The translations under genes and the position numbers were made by a program. A model generated the notes under the pieces. The model worked only from the letters and a program-made list of their open reading frames with translations, was not told the origin of the DNA and did not search any database. Below, piece after piece: positions 17,455 to 24,703 of a stretch of 52,193 nt of DNA. The stretch is taken from the NCBI GenBank assembly GCA_002281735.1, contig NCGK01000015.1, positions 1-52,193 on the forward strand, written 5' to 3'. Source of the stretch: Gammaproteobacteria bacterium 28-57-27 (GTDB taxonomy: Bacteria; Pseudomonadota; Gammaproteobacteria; Halothiobacillales; Halothiobacillaceae). Numbering within the stretch: the stretch's first letter is position 1; each line of letters starts with the position of its first letter.

Positions 17455-17580
17455 ATGAAAATTCTGTCTTCCCTCAAATCCGCCAAGACCCGTCACAAGG
17501 ATTGCCAAATCGTGCGTCGTCGCGGCAAGGTGTATGTGATTTGCAAGAGCAACCCACGCTTCAAGGCGCGTCAGCGTTAA
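17455..17580 (+). CDS. rpmJ: 50S ribosomal protein L36, type B
   Basis: A 41-residue ribosomal protein beginning [14 protein letters not shown] and ending [12 protein letters not shown]. It matches the YkgO-type (type B) L36, which is longer than the 37-residue zinc-ribbon form and lacks its full Cys/His set, keeping only Cys17 and Cys30. It is an independent transcription unit with a good promoter upstream and a strong terminator downstream. Together with rpmE2 2 kb away, both zinc-sparing large-subunit paralogues are in this window. Confidence 0.93.
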   Translation: MKILSSLKSAKTRHKDCQIVRRRGKVYVICKSNPRFKARQR

Positions 17581-17633
17581 TCGTATACCGGGGGGCGCTT
17601 TTGTAAGCTCCATCGCACACAGGGCACACACAG

Positions 17634-17672
17634 AAAAAACCCGCTGAAGATAATGTCTTCAGCGGGTTTTTT
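17634..17672. terminator. Bidirectional rho-independent terminator
   Basis: AAAAAACCCGCTGAAGA, a five-base loop and TCTTCAGCGGGTTTTTT form a 17-bp stem with A and T runs on the two sides. It ends the L36 message on the plus strand. It could also stop transcription reading from the mutarotase gene on the other strand. Confidence 0.9.
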
Positions 17673-17724
17673 GTTGTCTGTCGTAAATAGTCGGTTCGAC
17701 AGCAAATTTGTAGCCCGGCAAAAT

Positions 17725-17833
17725 GTAGCCACAGAGAACACAGAGAACACAGAGAACACAGAGAACACAGAGAACACAGAGTTCACCGAGCAGCTACCAA
17801 TCTCCGTGAACTCTGTGCTCTCTGTGGCTAAAA
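17725..17833. repeat. TTAGCCACAGAG palindrome, copy 2, with 9-bp tandem expansion
   Basis: The left arm begins TAGCCACAGAGAACACAGAG and holds about five to six tandem copies of the 9-mer ACACAGAGA. The right arm is CTCTGTGCTCTCTGTGGCTA. The rest of the 312-bp gap between rpmJ and the mutarotase gene holds the terminator and no gene that I can see. Confidence 0.75.
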
Positions 17834-17892
17834 TTCACTCAGCTCGCCCGGATATAACTCCAGAGCGGGCTTTGCAACGGACTCGACCGTTT

Positions 17893-18816
17893 TCAGCTTG
17901 CAGTCAGTGGCGTGACCAGAATTTCGCTGACCATGCAGTGCGTTTCGCCGGGTGCAAGCTGAACCATATCATCGGCAGCATTGGTGGTTTCCACACATAA
18001 CATGCTGGCGTATTCATCGGCGCGCATATCAGGGAATCCACCGGCCTTTTCGTCCCAAGGGTTCCACACCACGGTTGAACGGCTGCCTTCTTTACGCACA
18101 TGAATGCGGCGTTGCAGAGCAGCGTCTTCCACGATGACTTCGGATTCGGTGTCGAGGTAGACGCGGTCGGTTTCGCTGCCAAGACGCAGTGCCAAGTCGC
18201 TTTGGGTATCGCGCAGCATGTCGCGGGTTTTGTCGAGGAAGGCGGTGTCCGCCAGACCCTTGATCGATACTTCGGCAATATCGCCGACACGCAGGTAAGT
18301 GTGCAGCGCTTGGGTGATGGTGCAGGACTCGCTACCACGGTGCTCGGTCATCAAGGTCATTTTCAGGCTGTCGGCAAGATGCACTTCAAGGCTGAGGCGG
18401 AAATCATGCGGCCAATATTTGGCGCTGGTTTCGCTCGGTAAAAGCTCCAGTGTCAGGGTGACCGAGTCTTCGTCCGCCTTTGAAGCGGCAACCTGCCAGT
18501 TCAGATTGCGCGCAAAGCCATGCGCGGGCTGCCCTTCTGCGCCCGCGCCAAACCACGGCCAGCACACGGGAACCCCACCACGCAGGCTTTTGCCTGGAAC
18601 AGCCTTGGCTTCTTCGCCGACCCAGATAATGGGCGGTTGCTCGCCCACTTGATAGTGAATGATTTGCGCGCCTTGCAGCATCACGCGCGCCTCGGCGTTG
18701 GCGGTGCGCAGGATGGCGAGCGGAAGGTCGGCTTCGCCCTGAACAAAGCTCAGCGCCGTGCCGTAGGCTTGAGTCAGGCCGAAGTCGGCATTGAGTTGGT
18801 CGATGGTGCTGCTCAT
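17893..18816 (-). CDS. D-hexose-6-phosphate mutarotase (YeaD family)
   Basis: A 307-residue cytosolic aldose-1-epimerase-like protein of the YeaD group, which interconverts anomers of glucose-6-phosphate and similar sugars. Visible markers: RVMLQGAQIIHYQ with WVGEEAKAVPGKSLRGG near the start, VCWPWFGAG with HGFARNLNW (the active-site His and Arg), ALHTYLRVGDI with the second His, and VVWNPWDEKAGGFPDM near the end. Fifteen bases separate it from the CBM48 gene upstream. That pairing suggests a link to glucan or glycogen metabolism, though no glycogen enzymes are in the window. Confidence 0.88.
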   Translation of the reverse strand: MSSTIDQLNADFGLTQAYGTALSFVQGEADLPLAILRTANAEARVMLQGAQIIHYQVGEQPPIIWVGEEAKAVPGKSLRGGVPVCWPWFGAGAEGQPAHGFARNLNWQVAASKADEDSVTLTLELLPSETSAKYWPHDFRLSLEVHLADSLKMTLMTEHRGSESCTITQALHTYLRVGDIAEVSIKGLADTAFLDKTRDMLRDTQSDLALRLGSETDRVYLDTESEVIVEDAALQRRIHVRKEGSRSTVVWNPWDEKAGGFPDMRADEYASMLCVETTNAADDMVQLAPGETHCMVSEILVTPLTAS

Positions 18817-18831
18817 GGATGCCTCGTGGGT

Positions 18832-19140
18832 TCAGGTGCGGATGATGGAGTTTTCGCCGGTGCCGAAGGGGTTGGGCGCGCTGGCATCGGGGGCATCGTC
18901 GGTGATGTAGCACTTGTCGCCAAGGTGGTAGAGAAACTGGTACTCACGACCCGGCTCAAGTTCGATTTCCAGGCTCCAGCTGCCATCTTTCTTCTTTTTC
19001 ATCGGCAGGGTGTCGTCTTCCCAGTTATTGAAGTCGCCAATCAACCAAACAAATTCACTGTCCTGCGCCGCGTCGGCTGCAATAGTGAACGTGGTTTTGC
19101 ACACGGGGCGAGTTTTGAGGTGCTTTTTAATCAGGCTCAT
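18832..19140 (-). CDS. Stand-alone CBM48 / isoamylase N-terminal-like protein
   Basis: A 102-residue protein that is almost only a glycogen-binding (CBM48, AMPK-beta-like) domain. The core is FVWLIGDFNNWEDDTLPMK, then GSWSLEIELEPGREYQFLY and a C-terminal DDAPDASAPNPFGTGENS. The conserved Trp and Asn residues for glucan binding are present. There is no catalytic domain, so it may target or sense glucans, or be a small regulatory protein. It is transcribed with the mutarotase gene downstream. Confidence 0.82.
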   Translation of the reverse strand: MSLIKKHLKTRPVCKTTFTIAADAAQDSEFVWLIGDFNNWEDDTLPMKKKKDGSWSLEIELEPGREYQFLYHLGDKCYITDDAPDASAPNPFGTGENSIIRT

Positions 19141-19248
19141 GGGGATTCTCCGTTGTTTGGGTTTGAATGTAGACCGTTAAAGCAACGCGTGTGCCAAAGC
19201 GTTATCGGTAAGCTGAACGCATACAGGTTACGAATTGATGAATATAGA

Positions 19249-19476
19249 CTAGCCGCCGGTCACGGGCGGGAAAAAAGCCACCTCATCGCCGTCGCTCACG
19301 CTGTGATCGCGCCCGACGTAGTCGTGGTTGATGGCAACAAGCAGGTTGGCAGGCATGGCGAAATCGGCCACGGCAGACCACACATCGCTGATGGTATGCA
19401 GGTTTTCGGCGGGAAGCGTACGTTCGGCAACACCAAGGCGTTCGCGCAGGCTGGCAAAAAATTTGACTTGAATCAT
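19249..19476 (-). CDS. moaD: Molybdopterin synthase small subunit MoaD
   Basis: A 75-residue ubiquitin-like sulfur carrier ending in Gly-Gly (FFPPVTGG), the terminus that is thiocarboxylated for molybdopterin synthesis. MIQVKFFASLRERLG at the start and DHSVSDGDEVAFFPPVTGG at the end are typical of MoaD rather than ThiS. The partner moaE is not adjacent in this window. It starts close to mutY in the opposite direction, so their promoters must share a space of less than 50 bp. Confidence 0.88.
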   Translation of the reverse strand: MIQVKFFASLRERLGVAERTLPAENLHTISDVWSAVADFAMPANLLVAINHDYVGRDHSVSDGDEVAFFPPVTGG

Positions 19477-19522
19477 GGCGATTGTGCGTTGGTTAAAGGT
19501 TTGTTGCGGCTATGATGGCCGC

Positions 19523-20596
19523 ATGAATCATTTCAGTGCAAGTTTAACGGAGCCAGCGCCGCAAAATGAGGACTTCGCCGCGCGTTTGCTGGCGTGGTGG
19601 CGTGAATGCGGTCGGCATGATTTGCCTTGGCAACGTCTTGATGGCAACCCCGAAGCGCGCGTATGGCGGGTCTGGGTTTCGGAGGTGATGTTGCAGCAAA
19701 CGCAGGTGGTGACGGTGATTCCGTATTTTGAGCGTTTCATGCAGCGTTTTCCGGATGTGTCGAGCTTTGCGCAGGCGCATGAAGACGAGGTGCTGGCGCA
19801 CTGGGCGGGCTTGGGTTATTACCGGCGCGCGCGCTTGCTGCATACGGCGGCCAAGCAGGTCATGCAGCAGCATGGCGGCGTTTTTCCGCGTGACTTTGAT
19901 GCCGTGCTGGCGTTGCCGGGGCTGGGACGCTCCACCGCCGGGGCGGTGTTGGCGCAGGCGTTTGATCTGCCGTTTCCAATTCTGGATGGCAATGTGAAGC
20001 GCGTGCTGGCGCGATTTTATGCACTAGCCGGTTGGCCGGGCGAGGCGGCGCTGGAGCGCGAGCTTTGGCGGTATGCTGCGGCTTTAACCCCAGCCTTACG
20101 TGCGGCAGATTACACTCAGGCGATCATGGATTTGGGCGCGACCTTGTGCACGACGCGCAATCCGGCCTGCGAGCGTTGTCCGCAGGCGGCATCCTGTGCA
20201 GCCCTGCGCGAGGGACGGGTGGGCGAGCTGCCCACGCCGCGCCCGCGTAAGGTTTTGCCAGTGCGCCAGACGGTGATGTGGCTGATTGAGGACGAAGCCG
20301 GTATGTTGTTGCAACGTCGCCCGCCGGTGGGCATTTGGCCGGGGCTGTACAGTTTGCCGGAGTCCGAGGTGGGCGCGCTGTTGCCAAACGTGGTACCAGG
20401 GGAATGCTTGCCAGTCATGCGCCACACGTTCAGCCACTATCATCTGGACATTTTTCCACGCCGTGCGCGCTGGAATAACCCTGCTGCATCGGTCATGGAT
20501 GATGATCGCTTGCTCTGGTATAAACCTAGGTCTGCGGCCAGCGTGGGTCTTCCCGCGCCAGTCAGTCGCCTAATCGAATTGTATTTTAAGGAGTAG
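19523..20596 (+). CDS. mutY: Adenine DNA glycosylase MutY
   Basis: A 357-residue base-excision repair enzyme that removes A opposite 8-oxoguanine. The catalytic Glu is E54 in [11 protein letters not shown]. The helix-hairpin-helix is [17 protein letters not shown], with the catalytic Asp in [12 protein letters not shown]. The four Cys of the iron-sulfur loop are in [19 protein letters not shown]-terminal NUDIX-like domain ([20 protein letters not shown]) recognises 8-oxoG. I start at MNHFSAS. A longer frame would overlap the moaD start. It is followed after four bases by yggX, as in E. coli. Confidence 0.94.
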   Translation: MNHFSASLTEPAPQNEDFAARLLAWWRECGRHDLPWQRLDGNPEARVWRVWVSEVMLQQTQVVTVIPYFERFMQRFPDVSSFAQAHEDEVLAHWAGLGYYRRARLLHTAAKQVMQQHGGVFPRDFDAVLALPGLGRSTAGAVLAQAFDLPFPILDGNVKRVLARFYALAGWPGEAALERELWRYAAALTPALRAADYTQAIMDLGATLCTTRNPACERCPQAASCAALREGRVGELPTPRPRKVLPVRQTVMWLIEDEAGMLLQRRPPVGIWPGLYSLPESEVGALLPNVVPGECLPVMRHTFSHYHLDIFPRRARWNNPAASVMDDDRLLWYKPRSAASVGLPAPVSRLIELYFKE

Positions 20597-20600
20597 CACG

Positions 20601-20873
20601 ATGAGTCGTATGGTGAACTGCACACGTTTGAAAAAGGAAGCGGAAGGATTGGAGCGTCCGCCTTATTTTGGTGAGTTGGGCGCGCGCATTTTTGCCAATG
20701 TGAGCAAGCAGGCTTGGCAGGAGTGGCTCAAGCATCAAACCATGCTTATCAATGAATATCGCCTGACACCGGTGGATCCCAAGGCGCGCAAGTTTTTAGA
20801 ACAGGAAATGGAAAAGTTTTTCTTCGGGGAAGGCTCGGTGGTGCCTGAAGGGTTTGTGCCGCCCGCAGCATAG
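20601..20873 (+). CDS. yggX: YggX, Fe(II)-trafficking / oxidative damage protection protein
   Basis: A 90-residue protein with the YggX signature: [18 protein letters not shown] with its single Cys, [16 protein letters not shown], and [18 protein letters not shown]. It is implicated in protecting Fe-S clusters from oxidative damage, which fits its neighbour mutY, itself an Fe-S enzyme. A GGAG ribosome site overlaps the mutY stop region. Length equals the family norm. Confidence 0.95.
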   Translation: MSRMVNCTRLKKEAEGLERPPYFGELGARIFANVSKQAWQEWLKHQTMLINEYRLTPVDPKARKFLEQEMEKFFFGEGSVVPEGFVPPAA

Positions 20874-20899
20874 GTTACCCGCAGGTAAGTTGAGCTTTT

Positions 20900-21005
20900 A
20901 TAGGACTTACGCAAAACCGCCCCAGCGGCGTTCAAGCGCCTCGCCGTACTCGGTGTACTGTCTTCGGCGCTTTGCCTTGCTGGAACGCTTTTGCGTAAGT
21001 CCTAT
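20900..21005. mobile_element. MITE-like element with 17-bp terminal inverted repeats
   Basis: The ends ATAGGACTTACGCAAAA and TTTTGCGTAAGTCCTAT are perfect complements. The 72-base middle is also partly palindromic (AAGCGCC and GGCGCTT; CCAGC and GCTGG). It carries no gene. Size and ends suit a miniature inverted-repeat element mobilised by a transposase encoded elsewhere, but it could also be a plain repeat or hairpin. It ends one base before the stop codon of the diguanylate cyclase gene. Confidence 0.6.
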
Positions 21006-21006
21006 T

Positions 21007-21777
21007 TTAATCAGCAGGCTGAATTTTTGACGACGGGGCAATGCTTACCACGCGATCTCTGCCTTGCTGTTTGGCTTGGTAGAGCGCGGCATCGGCGCGG
21101 GTAAATACCGAGGAAAATGGCTCATTTTCCAGGCGCAGGCTAACACCGAAACTGATGGTGATAGGCACAAAGCCGGTATTGGAAAAGAAAGGCGCGGCAT
21201 TGACGGCCTTGCGCAAGTCTTCTGCATGTTGGTGTAGTTCCTCAAGGGGCATATCAGGAGCCACTATGGCGAATTCCTCACCACCAAAACGTGCAAACAA
21301 CATGTCTGGAGGCAGGTGCTCATTGATACGTTGGGCAAAACCCCTGAGTACATCATCTCCTGCGGGGTGTCCGCGTTGGTCGTTTACTTGCTTGAAAAAA
21401 TCGATGTCGAACAGGATTAGACCGAATGCGTTGTGTTTGATCTGTTCGTCGATATAGCGAGTAATCGCGCCTTTGTTGAGAATCCCGGTGAGCGCATCGT
21501 GGGTTGCCTGGTGTTCAAGTTGGGCGGTGAGAGAGGTCAGCTCACGGTTCAAGCGATTAAGCGCTTCTTCTTTACGGTCGCTCATTTTGATAAGCCGCTG
21601 AACCTCGCGAAACAGACGCTGATATCCTGCGGTCATGATACGCAGCTCGGCGCGCAGCATTTCAGCAGGAGTTGATTCGTCCTCCAGAACCAGCAGCGAA
21701 CGCTCAAGCAGGGCTTCTTCGATGTCGAAAATGGTGAAATCCTCGCGGCGAAAGTCGTCGATACAGGTGTCGTCCAC
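21007..21777 (-). CDS. siaD: Diguanylate cyclase, SiaD-like
   Basis: A 256-residue cytosolic GGDEF protein making c-di-GMP. The active-site motif is GGEEF (residues 165-169) in FARFGGEEFAIVAPD, preceded by LILFDIDFFKQVND. An N-terminal helical region (about residues 1-95, with LVLEDESTPAEMLRAELRIM) has the placement of the SiaC-binding stalk of SiaD. No RxxD product-inhibition site stands five residues before GGEEF (the stretch is LPPD). It is the last gene of a four-gene set with phosphatase, kinase and SiaC homologues. Symbol by homology and context. Confidence 0.85.
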   Translation of the reverse strand: MDDTCIDDFRREDFTIFDIEEALLERSLLVLEDESTPAEMLRAELRIMTAGYQRLFREVQRLIKMSDRKEEALNRLNRELTSLTAQLEHQATHDALTGILNKGAITRYIDEQIKHNAFGLILFDIDFFKQVNDQRGHPAGDDVLRGFAQRINEHLPPDMLFARFGGEEFAIVAPDMPLEELHQHAEDLRKAVNAAPFFSNTGFVPITISFGVSLRLENEPFSSVFTRADAALYQAKQQGRDRVVSIAPSSKIQPAD

Positions 21778-21806
21778 GGTTTTACTCCATGAGAAAGAAA
21801 GGCGCG

Positions 21807-22190
21807 TTACGATGCAAAGCTCTCAGGAATGTAGTTGATGTCAGGGAAATCCTCGTGTAGATCGTCACCAAACTCCAGAATGGTGTCGTCATCTTCGTCG
21901 TAGCGCCAATGCAGATTGATCGTATTGCTTGCGGCGGCAAAGTTGAGCATGTTGAAAACATTGAACAGGACTTTGGTGCTGCTGCTGTTGAAATAGGTGA
22001 GTTCGATGATGACTTCGATGACCTGATTCTGGGTTTGTTCAAGGTATCCGTTGAGTGCTTCAACAATAGGACCAAAAAAAGCCGCCGCATTTTCAGGGTA
22101 GGACTCACCACGTAGCGCAAGGCGGTGCTCTGAGAATTGAAAATCAACTTCAGGTGAGGTGCTGGTGGCTTCAAGTTTCAGGTTTTGCAT
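21807..22190 (-). CDS. siaC: SiaC-like phosphorylated regulator (DUF1987)
   Basis: A 127-residue protein matching SiaC of Pseudomonas aeruginosa, the switch that activates the cyclase SiaD when unphosphorylated. The GESYPENAAAFFGPIVEAL segment is the clearest match. The known phospho-threonine lies in an LNTSS motif. Here the equivalent is YFNSSSTK, so S69 would be the acceptor, an inference. I start at MQNLKLEAT, preceded by GGGGG. A start six codons earlier overlaps the siaB stop (TAATG) and is also possible. Confidence 0.82.
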   Translation of the reverse strand: MQNLKLEATSTSPEVDFQFSEHRLALRGESYPENAAAFFGPIVEALNGYLEQTQNQVIEVIIELTYFNSSSTKVLFNVFNMLNFAAASNTINLHWRYDEDDDTILEFGDDLHEDFPDINYIPESFAS

Positions 22191-22207
22191 TTTAAATACC
22201 CCCAACA

Positions 22208-22774
22208 TTAAATGACGGCCTTGAGGTAGAAACCCACGTTCTCAGCGGGAAGTTCATACTCAATAAAACAAAATTCAATCGGCTCACTGGCATCGCGCGC
22301 CACGGTCAGGAAGCCTAATCCGGCACCTTTGCTGGCTTCATCAGCAGAGCTTTCGGTGCGCAGCTGTTGCTTGTAAGCCTGTTTGATTTCTTCGGGCGAC
22401 ATGGCGCGTATGGCTTCAAGTTTTTCACGTACGCGAGCCAAATGAGCGCGGTCAATATGGTTGCCACAGATAATGTAGAAGTGCCCGCCTTGCTGGCCTA
22501 TGGCGACAGCTCCGCGCGAGTATTGCCTGTTGTCTTCATTACGCTCTTCATCGCCTCCGTAGTTGAGGATGTTTTGCGCCATTTCGATAAAGGTGGAGAA
22601 AACCTTGCGTGTGGTCGCTCCTTTGGTGCCTTGAGTTTCGAGACGATAGCGCAGGGTGTCGCCCATCGCTCCAATCACGTTGTGCGACATGTAGCCGCTG
22701 TAATAGAAAAGCAGGTTGTCGCGCAGAGTGTCTTCGTTGAAAACTTGGAAAATGTCCACGCCAATCGTCCTCAT
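22208..22774 (-). CDS. siaB: SiaB-like protein kinase (GHKL fold)
   Basis: A 188-residue protein of the SiaB family, kinases with a GHKL ATPase fold that phosphorylate SiaC. The N-box is FIEMAQNILNYGG with E64 and N68. The G-box is KGAGLGFLTVARDA. An N-terminal helix region (FQVFNEDTLRDNLLFYYSG) fits the family. In Pseudomonas its action is opposed by the phosphatase SiaA. The gene follows the phosphatase after three bases and abuts siaC. Confidence 0.82.
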   Translation of the reverse strand: MRTIGVDIFQVFNEDTLRDNLLFYYSGYMSHNVIGAMGDTLRYRLETQGTKGATTRKVFSTFIEMAQNILNYGGDEERNEDNRQYSRGAVAIGQQGGHFYIICGNHIDRAHLARVREKLEAIRAMSPEEIKQAYKQQLRTESSADEASKGAGLGFLTVARDASEPIEFCFIEYELPAENVGFYLKAVI

Positions 22775-22777
22775 GTT

Positions 22778-24025
22778 TTATGGGCGGAAGCCGAAAAAAG
22801 TCACATCATCGCGCCGCCTTTGTTCTGCCTGGTAGGCGCGAAACGTCTGCATAATGTGCTCACCCTGGTCTTTGAGCGCTAGGGCATGATGCTCCAATAG
22901 TGTGTTTTTCAGGCGTTTTTTTCCAAAGGCAATACGTTTTTTTCCACCGGGCTGGTCAATAAAGCCGTCTGTAGTCACAAATACACTTGCGCCCGGAGCG
23001 AGGTGAGCGCTGTGATTGACCCAAGTATGCTGCATGGGTGTGGTGCGATAGCCTACGCCCATACGCTCGCCGTTCATCTGTTCAATTTTGGCGTCGCTCG
23101 CTGTGTTGTTGGTCGGGGGGGTGACAATGAACAAAGGGATTTTTGCCGATGCCCAGGTGAGCAGGCGTTCTGCGCTGTTAAACCACATAAATGCGGTGTC
23201 CATGCCATCATCTGAGCCGTCGTGGTGAATGTCTCCATCCTGTGCCAAGGCACCTTTGATCATGCGATTCATTTTTGTCATGACTTCGGCAGGGTCGCGC
23301 GGGTTGTCGTGTTGCAAGATCCGATCGAGAAAGGAGGCCATAATCAAGGTCATAAAAGCCCCTGGAACGCCGTGCCCAGTGCAGTCGATAATGGCAATGA
23401 AATAACCATCATTAAATGTGCGGAAGACGAAAAAATCACCTCCTACTACATCGCGCGGCTCCCAGTGCAATAGGTGATCCGGTAGGTGGGTGGCAAGGTC
23501 GCGCTGTGAGGGACGTAAAAATGATCTTTGAATGACGCTGGCATATTCAATGCTCTCCATCACCATGCGGCTTTTTTCGGCTTGCAGTTTGGTAACTGCA
23601 TCTACGAGATCGAAGCCTGAGCCTACGCCGGTATAGCTGCCGTTTCTCACGATAATGAAGCCGTCCGATAAGGCTTTCTGACCGGCGGCGAGAGCCTGGA
23701 AGCTGAGCTCTTGAATGGGGGTGGTTTCTTCGATGATGAGCGGGTGCTTATCCATGAAAGCGATGCAGCTTTTGCGCCCGTAGATTTCGCGCACATAAGG
23801 CCGCGCCATTTCGTTCATGAAAACATGACGGTTGATCAGGCCGATGGGGTGCGTGTCCTCAATGACTGGGATGGTGTCGAGCTCCGGGTACTCGTGGAAC
23901 AAGCGCAGGATGTCGTCACTGAAAAGCTCGGGCGAGGCAACAATCGTGGATTTCTTGAGCTCTAGCGCCGTGCGGGGAAGCAGCGTCGCAGCCTGGGGCG
24001 GCGGGGGGGCATGATTGGGCAACAT
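22778..24025 (-). CDS. PP2C/SpoIIE phosphatase with N-terminal CBS-pair sensor (SiaA-like)
   Basis: A 415-residue protein. Residues about 27-150 form a CBS pair of the kind often fused to GGDEF proteins (IPVIEDTHPIGLINRHVF, EIYGRKSCIAFMDKHPLIIE, SDGFIIVRNGSYTGVGSG). A short helical linker follows. Residues about 185-415 are a SpoIIE/RsbU-type PP2C domain with DVVGGDFFVF, IDCTGHGVPGAFMTLI, VFVTTDGFIDQPGG and RRDDVTFFGF. It should dephosphorylate the SiaC homologue. No membrane segment is seen, unlike Pseudomonas SiaA, so the input would be an intracellular ligand such as a nucleotide. It heads the operon with siaB, siaC and siaD. Confidence 0.87.
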   Translation of the reverse strand: MLPNHAPPPPQAATLLPRTALELKKSTIVASPELFSDDILRLFHEYPELDTIPVIEDTHPIGLINRHVFMNEMARPYVREIYGRKSCIAFMDKHPLIIEETTPIQELSFQALAAGQKALSDGFIIVRNGSYTGVGSGFDLVDAVTKLQAEKSRMVMESIEYASVIQRSFLRPSQRDLATHLPDHLLHWEPRDVVGGDFFVFRTFNDGYFIAIIDCTGHGVPGAFMTLIMASFLDRILQHDNPRDPAEVMTKMNRMIKGALAQDGDIHHDGSDDGMDTAFMWFNSAERLLTWASAKIPLFIVTPPTNNTASDAKIEQMNGERMGVGYRTTPMQHTWVNHSAHLAPGASVFVTTDGFIDQPGGKKRIAFGKKRLKNTLLEHHALALKDQGEHIMQTFRAYQAEQRRRDDVTFFGFRP

Positions 24026-24072
24026 TGTGAGTCATCTCCGGGCTGAAATCATCCGACAAGGAGAAACAAGGT

Positions 24073-24369
24073 TTATCCACCCTTGCACGTGGGTGATGCG
24101 TCGACCACCCCGCCCCGGTTTGCCCACTCATCGGGGGTCAGCGTGTTGAGCGTGATAGCGTGAATGCTGTCTGCCAGCTCCTCGGCAAGGATTTTGTTCA
24201 CCGCACGATGCCGGGCGAGCAGGGGTTGTCCGGCAAAGGCGCTGCTCACCAGCGTAATATGAAAGTGTGAATTTTGCGCGCGCATAGCGTGACGGTGGCT
24301 TTCATTCACGACTTCAATGTGTTGAGGGAGGAACGCGGCGCTCAATTTGTGGTGCAGTTGGTTTTGCAT
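24073..24369 (-). CDS. BolA-family protein
   Basis: A 98-residue BolA-like protein. The family core is visible: VVNESHRHA near residue 20, SHFHITLVSSAFAGQPLLAR, HRAVNKILAEEL and IHAITLNTLTPDEW. BolA proteins work with monothiol glutaredoxins in Fe-S cluster trafficking, and some bind DNA and affect morphology and biofilms. It lies 47 bases upstream of the Sia-like genes on the same strand, so it may be co-transcribed with them. That link is only contextual. Confidence 0.9.
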   Translation of the reverse strand: MQNQLHHKLSAAFLPQHIEVVNESHRHAMRAQNSHFHITLVSSAFAGQPLLARHRAVNKILAEELADSIHAITLNTLTPDEWANRGGVVDASPTCKGG

Positions 24370-24399
24370 GGTTTTTTTCTTTATTAGGGGCGACTTGGC

Positions 24400-24553
24400 A
24401 GGCTGCTGAAATACTTGTTTTCAGCAGCCTGTTAGGCGGGACATGGATGTCCCACTCGAAAATCAATCACTTACGTGACTGATTTTCGCTTGCCAATCAC
24501 GGGCGTGTATCGGGATTGGCAAGGCTGAAAAGCTCAAGGATGAGTTTTTCAGC
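24400..24553. repeat. Chain of five adjacent hairpins
   Basis: Five stem-loops lie head to tail: AGGCTGCTGAAA/TTTCAGCAGCCT; GGGACAT-GG-ATGTCCC; CGAAAATCAATCAC-TTAC with one mismatch; CTTGCCAATC/GATTGGCAAG; and GCTGAAAAGCTCA with one mismatch. They occupy about half of the 334-bp gap between divergent bolA and the glycine-zipper gene. The remaining 150 bases before the latter presumably hold its promoter, which I could not define. Confidence 0.7.
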
Positions 24554-24703
24554 AAGCTGTTAGGGTCGCGACGGCTCAGGGCCGGATATTTTTTTGCTTA
24601 CCATCCAAATAGCAGAACTTTTAAGCGCCTTGCACAGCCTTAGTGGAGCATAGCAACTTGCTTGGTTGTTTGCATTTTAGGCGGTCATTTGGGGAGTTGA
24701 GCC

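Noticed and set aside
17728..17785. Short tandem repeats resembling a small CRISPR
   Set aside because: The units are 9 bases with no spacers between them and form one arm of a palindrome seen at three other places.
18520..19515. 331-codon plus-strand frame opposite the mutarotase, CBM48 and moaD genes
   Set aside because: It crosses three recognised genes and their gaps. It shows no family similarity.
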